DNA of 64,000 nucleotides from Pseudomonas sp. Its GTDB lineage: Bacteria; Pseudomonadota; Gammaproteobacteria; Pseudomonadales; Pseudomonadaceae. The position numbers were made by a program, and so were the translations under genes. Positions 17,324 to 25,535 of this stretch are shown here, one piece after another (within the stretch, counting starts at the first letter, position 1; each line of letters opens with the position of its first letter). The DNA lies in NCBI RefSeq assembly GCF_030150285.1, contig NZ_JASLGE010000024.1, positions 1 to 64,000 of the forward strand, given 5' to 3'. Below the pieces are notes generated by a model. That model was not told the DNA's origin. It did no database searches and saw only the letters and a list, made by a program, of their open reading frames with translations.

Positions 17324-17600
17324 TGTAGGAGCGAGCTTGCTCGCGATCTTTTGATCTTTAAACGCGCAATGACGCCGCGCTGTCGTTCAGCAGCCTTATC
17401 CATTGCTGCGGTCACGGCGACTTAAGGTTCCGGCTTTACGCCGTGCCACTTTGAAAAGCTGCACAGACCGGACACATGGTTGACGGGTGTACGGGGGCCC
17501 TTTAGATCAAAAACCAGATCAACAGATCACGAGCAAGCTCGTTCCTACAAACTCTGCCATCCGTAGGCGCAGCCGGTCGACGCTCGATTGCTCGCGATCT
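17324..17600. repeat. Composite REP-associated repeat, copy 3 (inverted relative to copy 1)
   Basis: The gap between two convergent genes is almost all repeat. Bases 17324-17490 are the reverse complement of copy 1 (about 85-256), including the CACGGCGTAAAGCCGG and ATTGCTGCGGTCACGG blocks. Bases 17495-17560 hold a second inverted REP block that matches 31288-31350 and 47150-47215. Bases 17561-17605 hold the variant GTCGACGCTCGATTGCTCGC. Confidence 0.88.
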
Positions 17601-17625
17601 GTTGATCTTGCGCCTTCGAGGCCAT

Positions 17626-17660
17626 AAAAAGCCCCGCCTGATCGCTCAGGCGGGGCTTTT
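17626..17660. terminator. Bidirectional terminator
   Basis: AAGCCCCGCCTGA pairs with TCAGGCGGGGCTT, with A-run and T-run on opposite sides. It lies 11 bases past the end of the minus-strand lptF-like gene and can also stop readthrough from the plus strand. Confidence 0.9.
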
Positions 17661-17670
17661 GAGTTAACGC

Positions 17671-18450
17671 TTACTGCACCGAAGAACGCGGTGCTACAGG
17701 CTGGTTGTCATTCGAGATGGTGACTTCCACACGGCGGTTTTGTGCACGGCCCGAGTCGGTTGCGTTGCTGGCAACCGGGTATTCCTTGCCGTAGCCCTGC
17801 GCCACGATGCGGCTCGGATCAACGCCCAGGCGTACTAGCGCATTGCGCACCGAATTGGCACGACGCTCCGACAGGCCTTGGTTAAAGGCCGCCGAGCCGA
17901 CGCTGTCGGTGTAACCTTCAACGATCACTTTGCGATCCGGGTTCTGGTTCAGGTAGTCGGCCAGAGTCTTGATGTTGCGCATGCCGTTGGGTTGCAGCTC
18001 GGATTTACCGAACTGGAACAGCACATCACCGAAGGTCACGAGGGTGCCGCGATCCGTTTGCTTGGCGTTCATGCCTTGCAGCTGTTTGATCTGGGCATCA
18101 CGGGCGTCCAGCAGTGCCTGGGCACGGTCGGAACCGGCGGCTTTAAGCTTGTTTTCAGCGGTGCGCAGCGCGATGGTTTGCTTGGCCACTTCAATACGCT
18201 GATTGGTCAGGTAAGCCAGTTGGTCTACTTTGGTCTCTTTGTCGTTGTTCAGGTAAGCCTTCTCAGCTTTGTCCAGCCATTCGCCGGCATCCTTGGTTTC
18301 AAGGGCGGCAAGCTTGGTGGCTTCAGGGTTGGTCTGCAGGCCCGAGTAGTTGGTCTTGGCTTGTTCCAGGTTTACGTTTGGCTGGTGGGAGCACGCCGCC
18401 AGGCCAACGCTCAGAGCCAACAGGGCAGGAATCATGACTGTATTGCGCAT
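17671..18450 (-). CDS. lptF: OmpA-family lipoprotein, LptF-like
   Basis: The 259-residue protein is an outer-membrane lipoprotein with lipobox LAAC (Cys20), an alpha-helical DUF4398 region at about 25-125, and an OmpA C-terminal peptidoglycan-binding domain at about 135-245. The OmpA domain shows the VEGYTDSVGS and SERRANSVRNAL motifs. P. aeruginosa LptF (PA3692, 261 residues) has the same layout and lies at the same place relative to ppc and lysS, and is reported to be AlgU-dependent and to support survival under envelope stress. It follows a DUF4398-only lipoprotein by 66 bases on the minus strand and is probably cotranscribed with it. Confidence 0.85.
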   Translation of the reverse strand: MRNTVMIPALLALSVGLAACSHQPNVNLEQAKTNYSGLQTNPEATKLAALETKDAGEWLDKAEKAYLNNDKETKVDQLAYLTNQRIEVAKQTIALRTAENKLKAAGSDRAQALLDARDAQIKQLQGMNAKQTDRGTLVTFGDVLFQFGKSELQPNGMRNIKTLADYLNQNPDRKVIVEGYTDSVGSAAFNQGLSERRANSVRNALVRLGVDPSRIVAQGYGKEYPVASNATDSGRAQNRRVEVTISNDNQPVAPRSSVQ

Positions 18451-18516
18451 AATATTTAGTCCTTTCTATCGATGAGGAATGCTGTGTCGCCAGGTGCAGT
18501 CAGGAAAGGGCGGCGC

Positions 18517-18930
18517 TTATTGCAAGCCGCGCATGCCTTCCTGACGCAGTTGTTGAATGGCTTTTTGAGCATCCTGTACAGCCCTCTCGGCTTTTGCGGC
18601 CTGCGCTTTACGTTCTGCTACACGAGCATCCCACTCTGCCTGTTCGGACAGGCGACGAGCGTCTTCATACTTTTTGTCATGCATCGCCAGTTCAGCGGCC
18701 TTGAGCTTGTCTTGGGCCGATTTCATTTCTACGGGCGCGTATTCGGTGGCCCCGGCACTGACGGCGTTGTTCACTGCCGATTGGGTCACGGCGTACTGTT
18801 CAGTCGGCGGGTTACCGGCGCAACCCGCCAAAACGAAGCTGGTACCGATCGCCAGCGCAGCCAGTTTTAGCCCGCGCAGGCGGGGTGATGCGGTTTTGAC
18901 AGTGCGGGTCATCATGGTCTTCAACTCCAT
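18517..18930 (-). CDS. DUF4398 lipoprotein
   Basis: The protein has up to 137 residues. It has an N-terminal signal with lipobox LAGC and a mature part that is one DUF4398 domain, a long charged helix rich in Ala, Lys, Glu and Gln that looks like a coiled coil. The next gene downstream carries the same domain fused to an OmpA module, so the two lipoproteins may pair in the periplasm; this is inference. There are Met codons at residues 1, 6 and 7; a start at 18915 or 18912 would shorten it slightly. Confidence 0.82.
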   Translation of the reverse strand: MELKTMMTRTVKTASPRLRGLKLAALAIGTSFVLAGCAGNPPTEQYAVTQSAVNNAVSAGATEYAPVEMKSAQDKLKAAELAMHDKKYEDARRLSEQAEWDARVAERKAQAAKAERAVQDAQKAIQQLRQEGMRGLQ

Positions 18931-19019
18931 TGGAAGGCTCCTTAAAACTTAGAATTCCATCACACCAGCGGTGATTCTGTGGGTGTTGCAACACACGTCC
19001 AGCAGTGATGGTTATTGGC

Positions 19020-19047
19020 TGTGACCTGAGCGTTTTTTGAATAGTTC
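19020..19047 (-). promoter_or_regulatory. Candidate AlgU (sigma-22) promoter for the DUF4398-lptF pair
   Basis: Read on the minus strand, GAACTA (19047-19042) lies 17 bases before TCACA (19024-19020). This is near the AlgU consensus GAACTT-N16/17-TCTGA. The expected transcript start is about 80-100 bases before the first lipoprotein gene. LptF is reported to depend on AlgU in P. aeruginosa, which supports the guess. Confidence 0.4.
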
Positions 19048-19196
19048 AAAAAAAGATGGCAAATGGCCAAATTGCGTCGAGCCGGTCTGATCAGTACAAA
19101 ATGACCTTAGCCCACGGCAATGACTTGTCAAAAAGAGCCGTTGCAACGCACTCTTGTGTGAAGAGCTGGCCCCGGAATCTGCTGGAGAAATGGCTG

Positions 19197-21827
19197 ATGA
19201 GCGATATTGATGCACGCTTGCGCGACGACGTTCACCTGCTGGGTGAACTGCTGGGTAATACCATCCGTGATCAGTACGGCGAAGCGTTTCTCGCCAAAAT
19301 CGAGCGTATTCGCCAGGGGGCCAAGGCCGACCGGCGCGGCACCACGGGCGAGGAGTTGAGCACAATTCTGGGTGCCCTGGGCGATGATGAAGTACTGCCG
19401 GTGGCGCGGGCCTTCAACCAGTTTTTGAACCTGGCCAATATTGCCGAGCAGTACGAACTTATTCATCGGCGGGAAGAAGGCGAACCGGCACCTTTTGAGG
19501 CGCTGGTATTGCCCCGGCTGTTGGCGCGATTACTGGCAGAGGGGCAGGGTGCCGAATTCCTGGCGCGCCAGGTCAGTCGCCTCGATATTGAACTGGTGCT
19601 CACCGCGCACCCCACAGAAGTCACCCGGCGCACGCTGATCCAAAAGTACGATGCGATTGCCGAGCAGTTGGCCGCCCAGGATCATCGCGACCTGACCCTC
19701 GCCGAGAAAAAGCAGATTGAGCAGCGCTTGCAACGGCTGATTGCCGAAGCCTGGCACACCGAAGAAATCCGTCGTACCCGGCCCACGCCGATTGATGAGG
19801 CCAAGTGGGGGTTTGCGGTCATCGAACATTCGCTGTGGCACGCCGTACCGAACATGTTGCGCAAGGCCGATGAGGCGTTGCATGCGGCCACCGGTCTGCA
19901 CCTGCCGCTTGAAGCCGCACCGGTTCGTTTTGCTTCGTGGATGGGCGGCGACCGTGATGGCAACCCGAACGTCACCGCTGGCGTGACCCGTGAAGTGTTG
20001 CTACTGGCGCGCTGGATGGCGGCCGATTTGTACCTGCGCGATATCGATAAACTAGCCGCTGAGCTGTCCATGCAACAGGCCACTCCCGAGTTGCTGGCCG
20101 TGGCTGGAGAGCGGGCTGAGCCATACCGTGAGGTACTCAAGCAACTGCGTGAGCGCCTGCGCGCGACCCGCAGTTGGGCGCACAGTGCGCTGAGCCTTGC
20201 GCAACCGGCTCCCGAAGCCGTGTTGCAGGACAACCGTGACCTGCTGGCACCGTTGCAACTGTGCTACCGGTCGCTGCATGCCTGCGGCATGGGGGTCATT
20301 GCCGACGGGCCGCTGCTCGATTGCCTGCGCCGTGCTGTGACCTTTGGCCTGTTTCTGGTGCGCCTGGACGTGCGCCAAGATGCAGCGCGCCATACCTCGG
20401 CCATGACCGAAATCACCGACTACCTGGGGCTGGGTCGTTACGAAGACTGGGACGAAGACGCGCGACTGATCTTTCTGATGCGCGAGCTGAATAACCGCCG
20501 ACCGCTGTTGCCCGGGTATTTCAAACCCGCCGCCGACACCGCTGAAGTGCTGGCCACCTGCCGAGAAGTGGCCGCAGCTCCGGGGGCTTCACTGGGCTCT
20601 TATGTGATCTCCATGGCCGGGGCGGCTTCGGACGTACTGGCCGTGCAATTGCTGCTCAAAGAGGCCGGGCTTGAGCGCCCGATGCGCGTCGTGCCGTTGT
20701 TTGAAACCCTGGCCGACCTGGACAATGCGGGGCCGGTAATTGAGCGCCTGTTGCAACTGCCGGGCTACCGCTCACGCCTGTCGGGCCCGCAGGAAGTGAT
20801 GATCGGTTACTCCGATTCGGCCAAGGATGCGGGCACCACGGCCGCCGCTTGGGCGCAGTATCGGGCTCAGGAAACCCTGGTCAACATCTGCCACGAGCAA
20901 GGTGTTGAGCTGCTGTTGTTTCATGGCCGTGGAGGCACGGTTGGGCGTGGCGGTGGCCCGGCCCACGCGGCCATTTTGTCGCAGCCGCCGGGCTCGGTAG
21001 CGGGGCGCTTCCGTACGACTGAGCAGGGTGAAATGATCCGCTTCAAGTTCGGCCTGCCGGACATCGCCGAGCAAAACCTCAACTTGTACCTGGCTGCAGT
21101 ACTTGAGGCCACGTTGTTGCCGCCGCCTTTGCCCGAACCCGGCTGGCGCACGTTGATGGATGAACTGGCCGCTGACGGGCTCAAGGCATACCGTGGCGTG
21201 GTGCGTGATAACCCGCAGTTTGTGGAGTACTTTCGCCAGTCCACGCCCGAGCAGGAATTGGGCCGCTTGCCCTTGGGCAGCCGCCCGGCCAAGCGTCGGG
21301 CGGGAGGTATTGAAAGCTTGCGGGCGATCCCGTGGATTTTTGGCTGGACACAAACCCGCCTTATGTTGCCCGCATGGCTGGGCTGGGAAACGGCCTTGAG
21401 CCAGGCACTGGCCCGCGGCGAAGGTGATCGGCTGGCGCATATGCGTGAGCAATGGCCGTTCTTTCGTACCCGCATCGACATGCTGGAGATGGTGCTGGCC
21501 AAGGCGGACGCTGACATCGCCCGGCTCTATGACGAGTGTCTGGTGGCCGATGAACTGCTGCCATTGGGGGCTCACTTACGCGACTTATTGTCGCAGGCCT
21601 GCGCGGTGGTGCTGGGGTTAACCGGGCAAACGCAGTTGATGGCGCACAGCCCGGACACCCTGGAATTTATCCGCTTGCGCAACACTTACCTGGACCCTCT
21701 TCATTTATTGCAGGCGGAACTGCTGGCCCGCTCACGACGCCAACAAACCACCCAAGACAGCCCTCTGGAACAAGCATTGCTGGTGACTGTGGCCGGAATT
21801 GCGGCCGGTTTGCGTAACACCGGCTAA
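19197..21827 (+). CDS. ppc: Phosphoenolpyruvate carboxylase
   Basis: PEPC fixes bicarbonate onto phosphoenolpyruvate to give oxaloacetate, refilling the TCA cycle. The 876-residue protein is of normal bacterial length. Hallmarks are VLTAHPTEVTRR (catalytic His), WMGGDRDGNPNVT, GYSDSAKDAGT, and FHGRGGTVGRGGGP near residue 580. The C-terminus (RNTG) is the typical allosteric tail. I start at ATG 19197, which follows GGAGAAA and yields the conserved DIDARLRDDVHLLGELLG; the frame is open 47 codons further upstream without a ribosome site. It is a single-gene unit. Confidence 0.96.
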   Translation: MSDIDARLRDDVHLLGELLGNTIRDQYGEAFLAKIERIRQGAKADRRGTTGEELSTILGALGDDEVLPVARAFNQFLNLANIAEQYELIHRREEGEPAPFEALVLPRLLARLLAEGQGAEFLARQVSRLDIELVLTAHPTEVTRRTLIQKYDAIAEQLAAQDHRDLTLAEKKQIEQRLQRLIAEAWHTEEIRRTRPTPIDEAKWGFAVIEHSLWHAVPNMLRKADEALHAATGLHLPLEAAPVRFASWMGGDRDGNPNVTAGVTREVLLLARWMAADLYLRDIDKLAAELSMQQATPELLAVAGERAEPYREVLKQLRERLRATRSWAHSALSLAQPAPEAVLQDNRDLLAPLQLCYRSLHACGMGVIADGPLLDCLRRAVTFGLFLVRLDVRQDAARHTSAMTEITDYLGLGRYEDWDEDARLIFLMRELNNRRPLLPGYFKPAADTAEVLATCREVAAAPGASLGSYVISMAGAASDVLAVQLLLKEAGLERPMRVVPLFETLADLDNAGPVIERLLQLPGYRSRLSGPQEVMIGYSDSAKDAGTTAAAWAQYRAQETLVNICHEQGVELLLFHGRGGTVGRGGGPAHAAILSQPPGSVAGRFRTTEQGEMIRFKFGLPDIAEQNLNLYLAAVLEATLLPPPLPEPGWRTLMDELAADGLKAYRGVVRDNPQFVEYFRQSTPEQELGRLPLGSRPAKRRAGGIESLRAIPWIFGWTQTRLMLPAWLGWETALSQALARGEGDRLAHMREQWPFFRTRIDMLEMVLAKADADIARLYDECLVADELLPLGAHLRDLLSQACAVVLGLTGQTQLMAHSPDTLEFIRLRNTYLDPLHLLQAELLARSRRQQTTQDSPLEQALLVTVAGIAAGLRNTG

Positions 21828-21848
21828 GAAAAAAACAGGATCAGATGT

Positions 21849-21889
21849 CGCCCAACGAGCGCTTGGGCGGCTCTCGAATGAGACCGCCC
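21849..21889 (+). other. Two mutually exclusive hairpins in the ppc-adk gap
   Basis: CGCCCAA (21849) can pair with TTGGGCG (21863-21869), while GGGCGG (21865-21870) can instead pair with CCGCCC (21884-21889). Both share GGGCG, so only one can form. There is no clear T-run. The rest of the 285-base gap holds nothing I recognise; the frame 21845-22054 in it has no support as a gene. Confidence 0.35.
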
Positions 21890-22112
21890 GATGTTTGCAA
21901 GCGACACTTTCGTGTGGGGTTGCGACCTGTAGCACCGCGTCATAAGCGCCGGTTTACCTACGATTATTCCTACTTTTGCCGTCTTGTGTGGGTCGGGCCT
22001 GCTGTGTATCTTGATCAGCCTTTGGCCGTTTATGCAGCCATAACCCTATTCTGAGACTGGTCCAAAGAGGCGAGTCAGTTGTTATTTAAATAAAAATTTG
22101 AGGAGCACATCG

Positions 22113-22760
22113 ATGCGCGTAATTCTGCTGGGAGCTCCCGGGGCCGGTAAAGGTACTCAGGCAAAGTTCATCACTGAAAAGTTTGGCATTCCACAAATCT
22201 CTACCGGCGACATGTTGCGTGCTGCCGTCAAAGCCGGCACTGAGCTGGGCCTGATCGCCAAAGGCGTCATGGACAGCGGTGGTCTGGTCTCTGACGACCT
22301 GATCATCAACCTGGTCAAAGAACGTATCGCCCAGGACGACTGCAAGAATGGTTTCCTGTTCGACGGCTTCCCGCGCACCATTCCACAGGCCGAAGCGCTG
22401 GTGAAAAACGGCGTTGAACTGGACCACGTTCTGGAAATCGCGGTTGAAGACGAAGAAATTGTTCAGCGTATTGCTGGCCGTCGTGTTCACGAAGCGTCGG
22501 GTCGCGTTTACCACATCGTCTATAACCCGCCAAAAGTGGAAGGCAAAGACGATGTGACCGGTGAAGACCTGGTTCAGCGCAAGGACGACACCGAAGAAAC
22601 CGTTCGTCATCGCCTGTCGGTTTACCATTCGCAAACCAAGCCACTGGTCGCGTTCTACCAGAACCTGGCGGCTACCCAGGGCAAGCCCAAGTACAGCCAC
22701 GTTGAAGGTGTCGGCTCGGTTGAAGCCATCACCGCCAAGGTGCTGGAAGCCCTGAGCTGA
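22113..22760 (+). CDS. adk: Adenylate kinase
   Basis: Adk interconverts ATP + AMP and 2 ADP in the cytosol. The 215-residue protein has the P-loop GAPGAGKGT at 7-15, the AMP-binding segment ISTGDMLR, the signature FDGFPRTIPQAE near 81-92, and a long-form LID (about 122-160) without zinc cysteines. The start is ATG 22113 after GAGGAG. The length is that of E. coli Adk (214). A terminator follows immediately. Confidence 0.97.
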   Translation: MRVILLGAPGAGKGTQAKFITEKFGIPQISTGDMLRAAVKAGTELGLIAKGVMDSGGLVSDDLIINLVKERIAQDDCKNGFLFDGFPRTIPQAEALVKNGVELDHVLEIAVEDEEIVQRIAGRRVHEASGRVYHIVYNPPKVEGKDDVTGEDLVQRKDDTEETVRHRLSVYHSQTKPLVAFYQNLAATQGKPKYSHVEGVGSVEAITAKVLEALS

Positions 22761-22780
22761 TCGTCGATTAGCGCCAATCC

Positions 22781-22808
22781 AACAGCCCGCTTGCGGGCTG
22801 TTGTTGTT
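22781..22808 (+). terminator. Rho-independent terminator of adk
   Basis: AACAGCCCGC pairs with GCGGGCTGTT across a TT loop (22781-22802), followed by TTGTTTA. Confidence 0.85.
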
Positions 22809-22852
22809 TATACTGCGACACTTTTTTCATTTTGATTCTGACGGGAACACCG

Positions 22853-23539
22853 ATGAGCACCTTGCTGGCCCTGGATACCGCGACTGAAGCCTGCTCTGTT
22901 GCCTTGCTGCACGATGGCAAGGTCACGAGCCACTACGAGGTGATCCCGCGCCTGCATGCGCAAAAGCTGCTGCCGATGATTCAGGACTTGCTGGCGCAGG
23001 CCGGTGTCGAGCTGTCGGCCGTCGAGGCGATTGCCTTCGGTCGCGGGCCGGGTGCATTCACGGGCGTGCGCATCGCTATCGGTGTGGTGCAGGGCTTGGC
23101 GTTCGCGCTGGATCGCCCGGTGTTGCCGGTCTCCAACCTGGCTGTGTTGGCGCAACGCGCCTACCGCGAGCACGGCGCGACCCAAGTGGTGTCGGCCATC
23201 GATGCGCGCATGGACGAGGTGTATTGGGGCTGCTACCGCGAGCAAGCGGGCGAGATGCGCTTGGTCGGGGCCGAAGCGGTATTGCCACCCGACGTTGCCG
23301 GTTTACCGGAAGGGGCCAGCGGCGACTGGTTTGGCGCGGGCACTGGCTGGGGCTATGCCGAGCGTTTGAGCGTCAAACCCTATGCCTTGGACGCCGGCAT
23401 GCTGCCGCACGCTGAAGACCTGCTGACCCTGGCGCGCTTTGCCTGGGCGCGGGGCGAAGCGATTGTGGCCGATGAGGCCCAGCCGGTGTACCTGCGTGAC
23501 AAAGTGGCGGCGACCAAAGCCGAGCGTGGTCTCATCTAG
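22853..23539 (+). CDS. tsaB: tRNA t6A biosynthesis protein TsaB
   Basis: TsaB is the non-catalytic partner of TsaD in making N6-threonylcarbamoyladenosine at position 37 of ANN-decoding tRNAs. The 228-residue protein has the ASKHA fold with an LALDTATEACSVAL start and the GRGPGAFTGVRIAIG motif at about 63-77, both typical. It lacks the metal-binding HxxxH of TsaD, as expected. The start is ATG 22853. It is followed by a REP and a small unknown gene. In this window it is a partner by pathway of tcdA (41.2 kb), which cyclises t6A. Confidence 0.93.
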   Translation: MSTLLALDTATEACSVALLHDGKVTSHYEVIPRLHAQKLLPMIQDLLAQAGVELSAVEAIAFGRGPGAFTGVRIAIGVVQGLAFALDRPVLPVSNLAVLAQRAYREHGATQVVSAIDARMDEVYWGCYREQAGEMRLVGAEAVLPPDVAGLPEGASGDWFGAGTGWGYAERLSVKPYALDAGMLPHAEDLLTLARFAWARGEAIVADEAQPVYLRDKVAATKAERGLI

Positions 23540-23542
23540 CTC

Positions 23543-23596
23543 CCGTAGGAACGAGCTTGCTCGTGATCTTTTGACTTTTAAAAGCTCGCGCCTACA
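23543..23596. repeat. REP element after tsaB
   Basis: CGTAGGAACGAGCTTGCTCG followed by GATCTTTTGA and an inverted partner GCTCGCGCCTAC at about 23584-23595, forming a REP doublet. Confidence 0.85.
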
Positions 23597-23669
23597 AGCG
23601 GTCATCCGTGTATTTGCTTAGTCGGGCCAACGCCGCTAAATTGCTATTATTGTTACCGAGCTTGCCTGT

Positions 23670-23966
23670 ATGCGTATTGACGGTTTTTCCTCACAGTCCC
23701 CCCCCATCAAGCGTAAGCCTCGCCAAGGCAAGACGCAGATTGATGACGCGGTGCAAGACAGTGAAGAAGCTCCTGACAATACGCCTCAGCCGGCCCGTTC
23801 GCGGCCATCCGTTGAACGCATCAGCCAGTTGCCGGTACGCTCCCAAGACATGATCTTCCAGCGCGCCATGAGTAAAAGTGCAGCCAGTGCTCTGGCCAGT
23901 TACCTGACAACAGCAGGTTTTGTCGACTGGGAAACCGAAGTGCTAGGGCTGGATCTGTACATTTGA
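23670..23966 (+). CDS. Small protein of unknown function
   Basis: The 98-residue protein is basic and Pro/Ser-rich in its first half (IKRKPRQGK) and helical in its second half (about 60-98), with a SAASALASYLTTAGF segment. No known domain and no signal peptide. Its stop TGA overlaps the TTG start of the DUF72 gene, so the two are probably translated together. It seems to be a pseudomonad-specific gene, by memory of similar sequences at this locus. It could also start at a later codon. Confidence 0.65.
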   Translation: MRIDGFSSQSPPIKRKPRQGKTQIDDAVQDSEEAPDNTPQPARSRPSVERISQLPVRSQDMIFQRAMSKSAASALASYLTTAGFVDWETEVLGLDLYI

Positions 23967-24826
23967 AGCTCCTTCCTTATTACCTGGGTTGCCCGTCCTG
24001 GAGCGACACCGCCTGGCGCGAAGGGTTGTACCCGCAGAATGCCCGCCAAACCGATTTTCTCAACCTGTACGCCCAAGTGTTCAACGCCGTCGAAGGCAAC
24101 ACCACGTTCTACGCCCGGCCCGCGCCCGCTACCGTCGAGCGCTGGGCCCAGAGTGTGCCCGAGCATTTCCGCTTAACAGCCAAGTTCCCAAGGGAAATCA
24201 GCCATGGCGGTGATTTGCGAGAGCAACAGCACGCAGCCGAAGACTTCCTGCGGCTTCTGAAGCCTTTGGGAGTGCGTGTAGCGCCTTTTTGGCTACAACT
24301 GCCAGCGAGCTTTGGCCCACAGCGTTTGGCTGAGCTGGTGAGCTTTATAGACACGCTGGGCCGTGAGTTGGCGGTGGAAGTGCGTCACCCGGCGTTCTTT
24401 GCCAAGGGTGATGAAGAACGGCTGCTCAACCGTGTGCTCATGGACCGTGGGGTTGAACGTATTTGTCTGGACCCGCGTGCCTTGTTCAGTTGCGCGTCAA
24501 CGGCCCCGGCGGTGTTGCACGCGCAATCGAAAAAGCCCAGGGTGCCGCCACGCCCGGCCGCGTTTACCCGCTTCCCGCAGGTGCGTTTTATCGGTCGCCC
24601 GGAACTGGAGGCCAATGACCCTTACTTGCGGCCTTGGGTCGAGAAAGTGGCGAGCTGGATCGAAGAAGGGCGCACGCCTTATGTGTTTTTACACACGCCG
24701 GACAATCACCGTGCGCCGGAACTGGCGCGGCGTTTTCATCAGCAATTGAGTGAACGTTTACCGGGGTTGCCCGAGCTGGCGCAGTTGCATGCGCCCCAAA
24801 CCACCGAACAGTTGGGGCTGCTTTAA
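23963..24826 (+). CDS. DUF72 (YecE-like) protein
   Basis: The 287-residue protein belongs to the DUF72 family, which has a TIM-barrel-like fold; its activity is not established. Family features are GCPSWSDTAWREGLYP near the start, NAVEGNTTFYARP near 41-53, FRLTAKFPREISH, and the C-terminal VFLHTPDNHRAPELA. The likely start is TTG at 23963, inside the stop of the gene before. The protein end is convergent with, and overlaps by four bases, the gene on the opposite strand (TTAA at 24823-24826 provides both stop codons). Confidence 0.85.
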   Translation: MKLLPYYLGCPSWSDTAWREGLYPQNARQTDFLNLYAQVFNAVEGNTTFYARPAPATVERWAQSVPEHFRLTAKFPREISHGGDLREQQHAAEDFLRLLKPLGVRVAPFWLQLPASFGPQRLAELVSFIDTLGRELAVEVRHPAFFAKGDEERLLNRVLMDRGVERICLDPRALFSCASTAPAVLHAQSKKPRVPPRPAAFTRFPQVRFIGRPELEANDPYLRPWVEKVASWIEEGRTPYVFLHTPDNHRAPELARRFHQQLSERLPGLPELAQLHAPQTTEQLGLL

Positions 24827-25443
24827 GCGGCCAGGCGCAGGTTGTTGACGACCAGCGGCCGTGCCCAGCCCAGGTCGAAGTCCATCGCCCGTTGCTGTTC
24901 GATCAGGGTCAGTGCATCGAACGGTTCGGCGGGCGGGGGTAGCAAGTCCAGCTCCAATTCGGCGATGGGCAGGTGCAAGGGGCGCGGCTCCTGGCCGGGA
25001 CCCGGTGCTGGCAGCGGGTGACCTTGTGCCATGACGAGCGGCCGTCTCCAACTGTTGTCGAGGTCTTGCTGGTGCTGTTGTTCAGCCAAGGCTTCGCTGG
25101 AGAAGGGCGGTGCCGGCGGGGGCAGCAAATCCAGTTCGAATTCGGCGATGGGCAAAAACAGCGCTTCAGGTGGGCGCAGTTCGGTGTCCTGTACGTCGCA
25201 ATGACGCTGGGTCACGATACTGCCCAGTACATCGTTGCCCCCGGGTGGCTCGGTGTTTTCATCCACTTGCAGCACCGAGGTATCGGGCGCGGGGAAATCG
25301 CCCGCTTCGGCCTGTTCCGCCAACGCTTGGGCGTAGAAGTCCTTCCACAGGTGATTGACACTGCCCGTGACCTGGGAATTGTGCCGGCCAAAGTCGCCAA
25401 GTGGGGCGATAAAGCCGATGGAAGTAGAATGAATGTCTGACAT
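24823..25443 (-). CDS. Unknown protein with an internal duplicated module
   Basis: I recognise no family. The 206-residue acidic protein has no signal peptide. Its main feature is a module of about 42 residues present twice: LPIAEFELDLLPPPAPPF to WRRPLV near 97-138, and LPIAELELDLLPPPAEPF to WARPLV near 158-199. Each copy has a PIAE(F/L)ELDLLPPP core and ends with RPLV. The 60-residue N-terminal part is different (FIAPLGDFGRHN). Its stop shares TTAA with the convergent DUF72 gene; rsmJ starts 93 bases away in the divergent direction. Confidence 0.7.
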   Translation of the reverse strand: MSDIHSTSIGFIAPLGDFGRHNSQVTGSVNHLWKDFYAQALAEQAEAGDFPAPDTSVLQVDENTEPPGGNDVLGSIVTQRHCDVQDTELRPPEALFLPIAEFELDLLPPPAPPFSSEALAEQQHQQDLDNSWRRPLVMAQGHPLPAPGPGQEPRPLHLPIAELELDLLPPPAEPFDALTLIEQQRAMDFDLGWARPLVVNNLRLAA

Positions 25444-25535
25444 AGCTCTCGGACGACGCCCAGCTCTGGCAAAATGCGGGATATGTCATTTATCGGCAGC
25501 GTTTGCCGATCATTAAATTTTTGAGCGTGGTTTCA

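Noticed and set aside
17218..17415. 65-codon minus-strand frame
   Set aside because: Repeat-derived and overlapping the end of the small membrane protein gene.
21845..22054. 69-codon frame between ppc and adk
   Set aside because: No ribosome site, no recognisable sequence, and it covers two competing hairpins.
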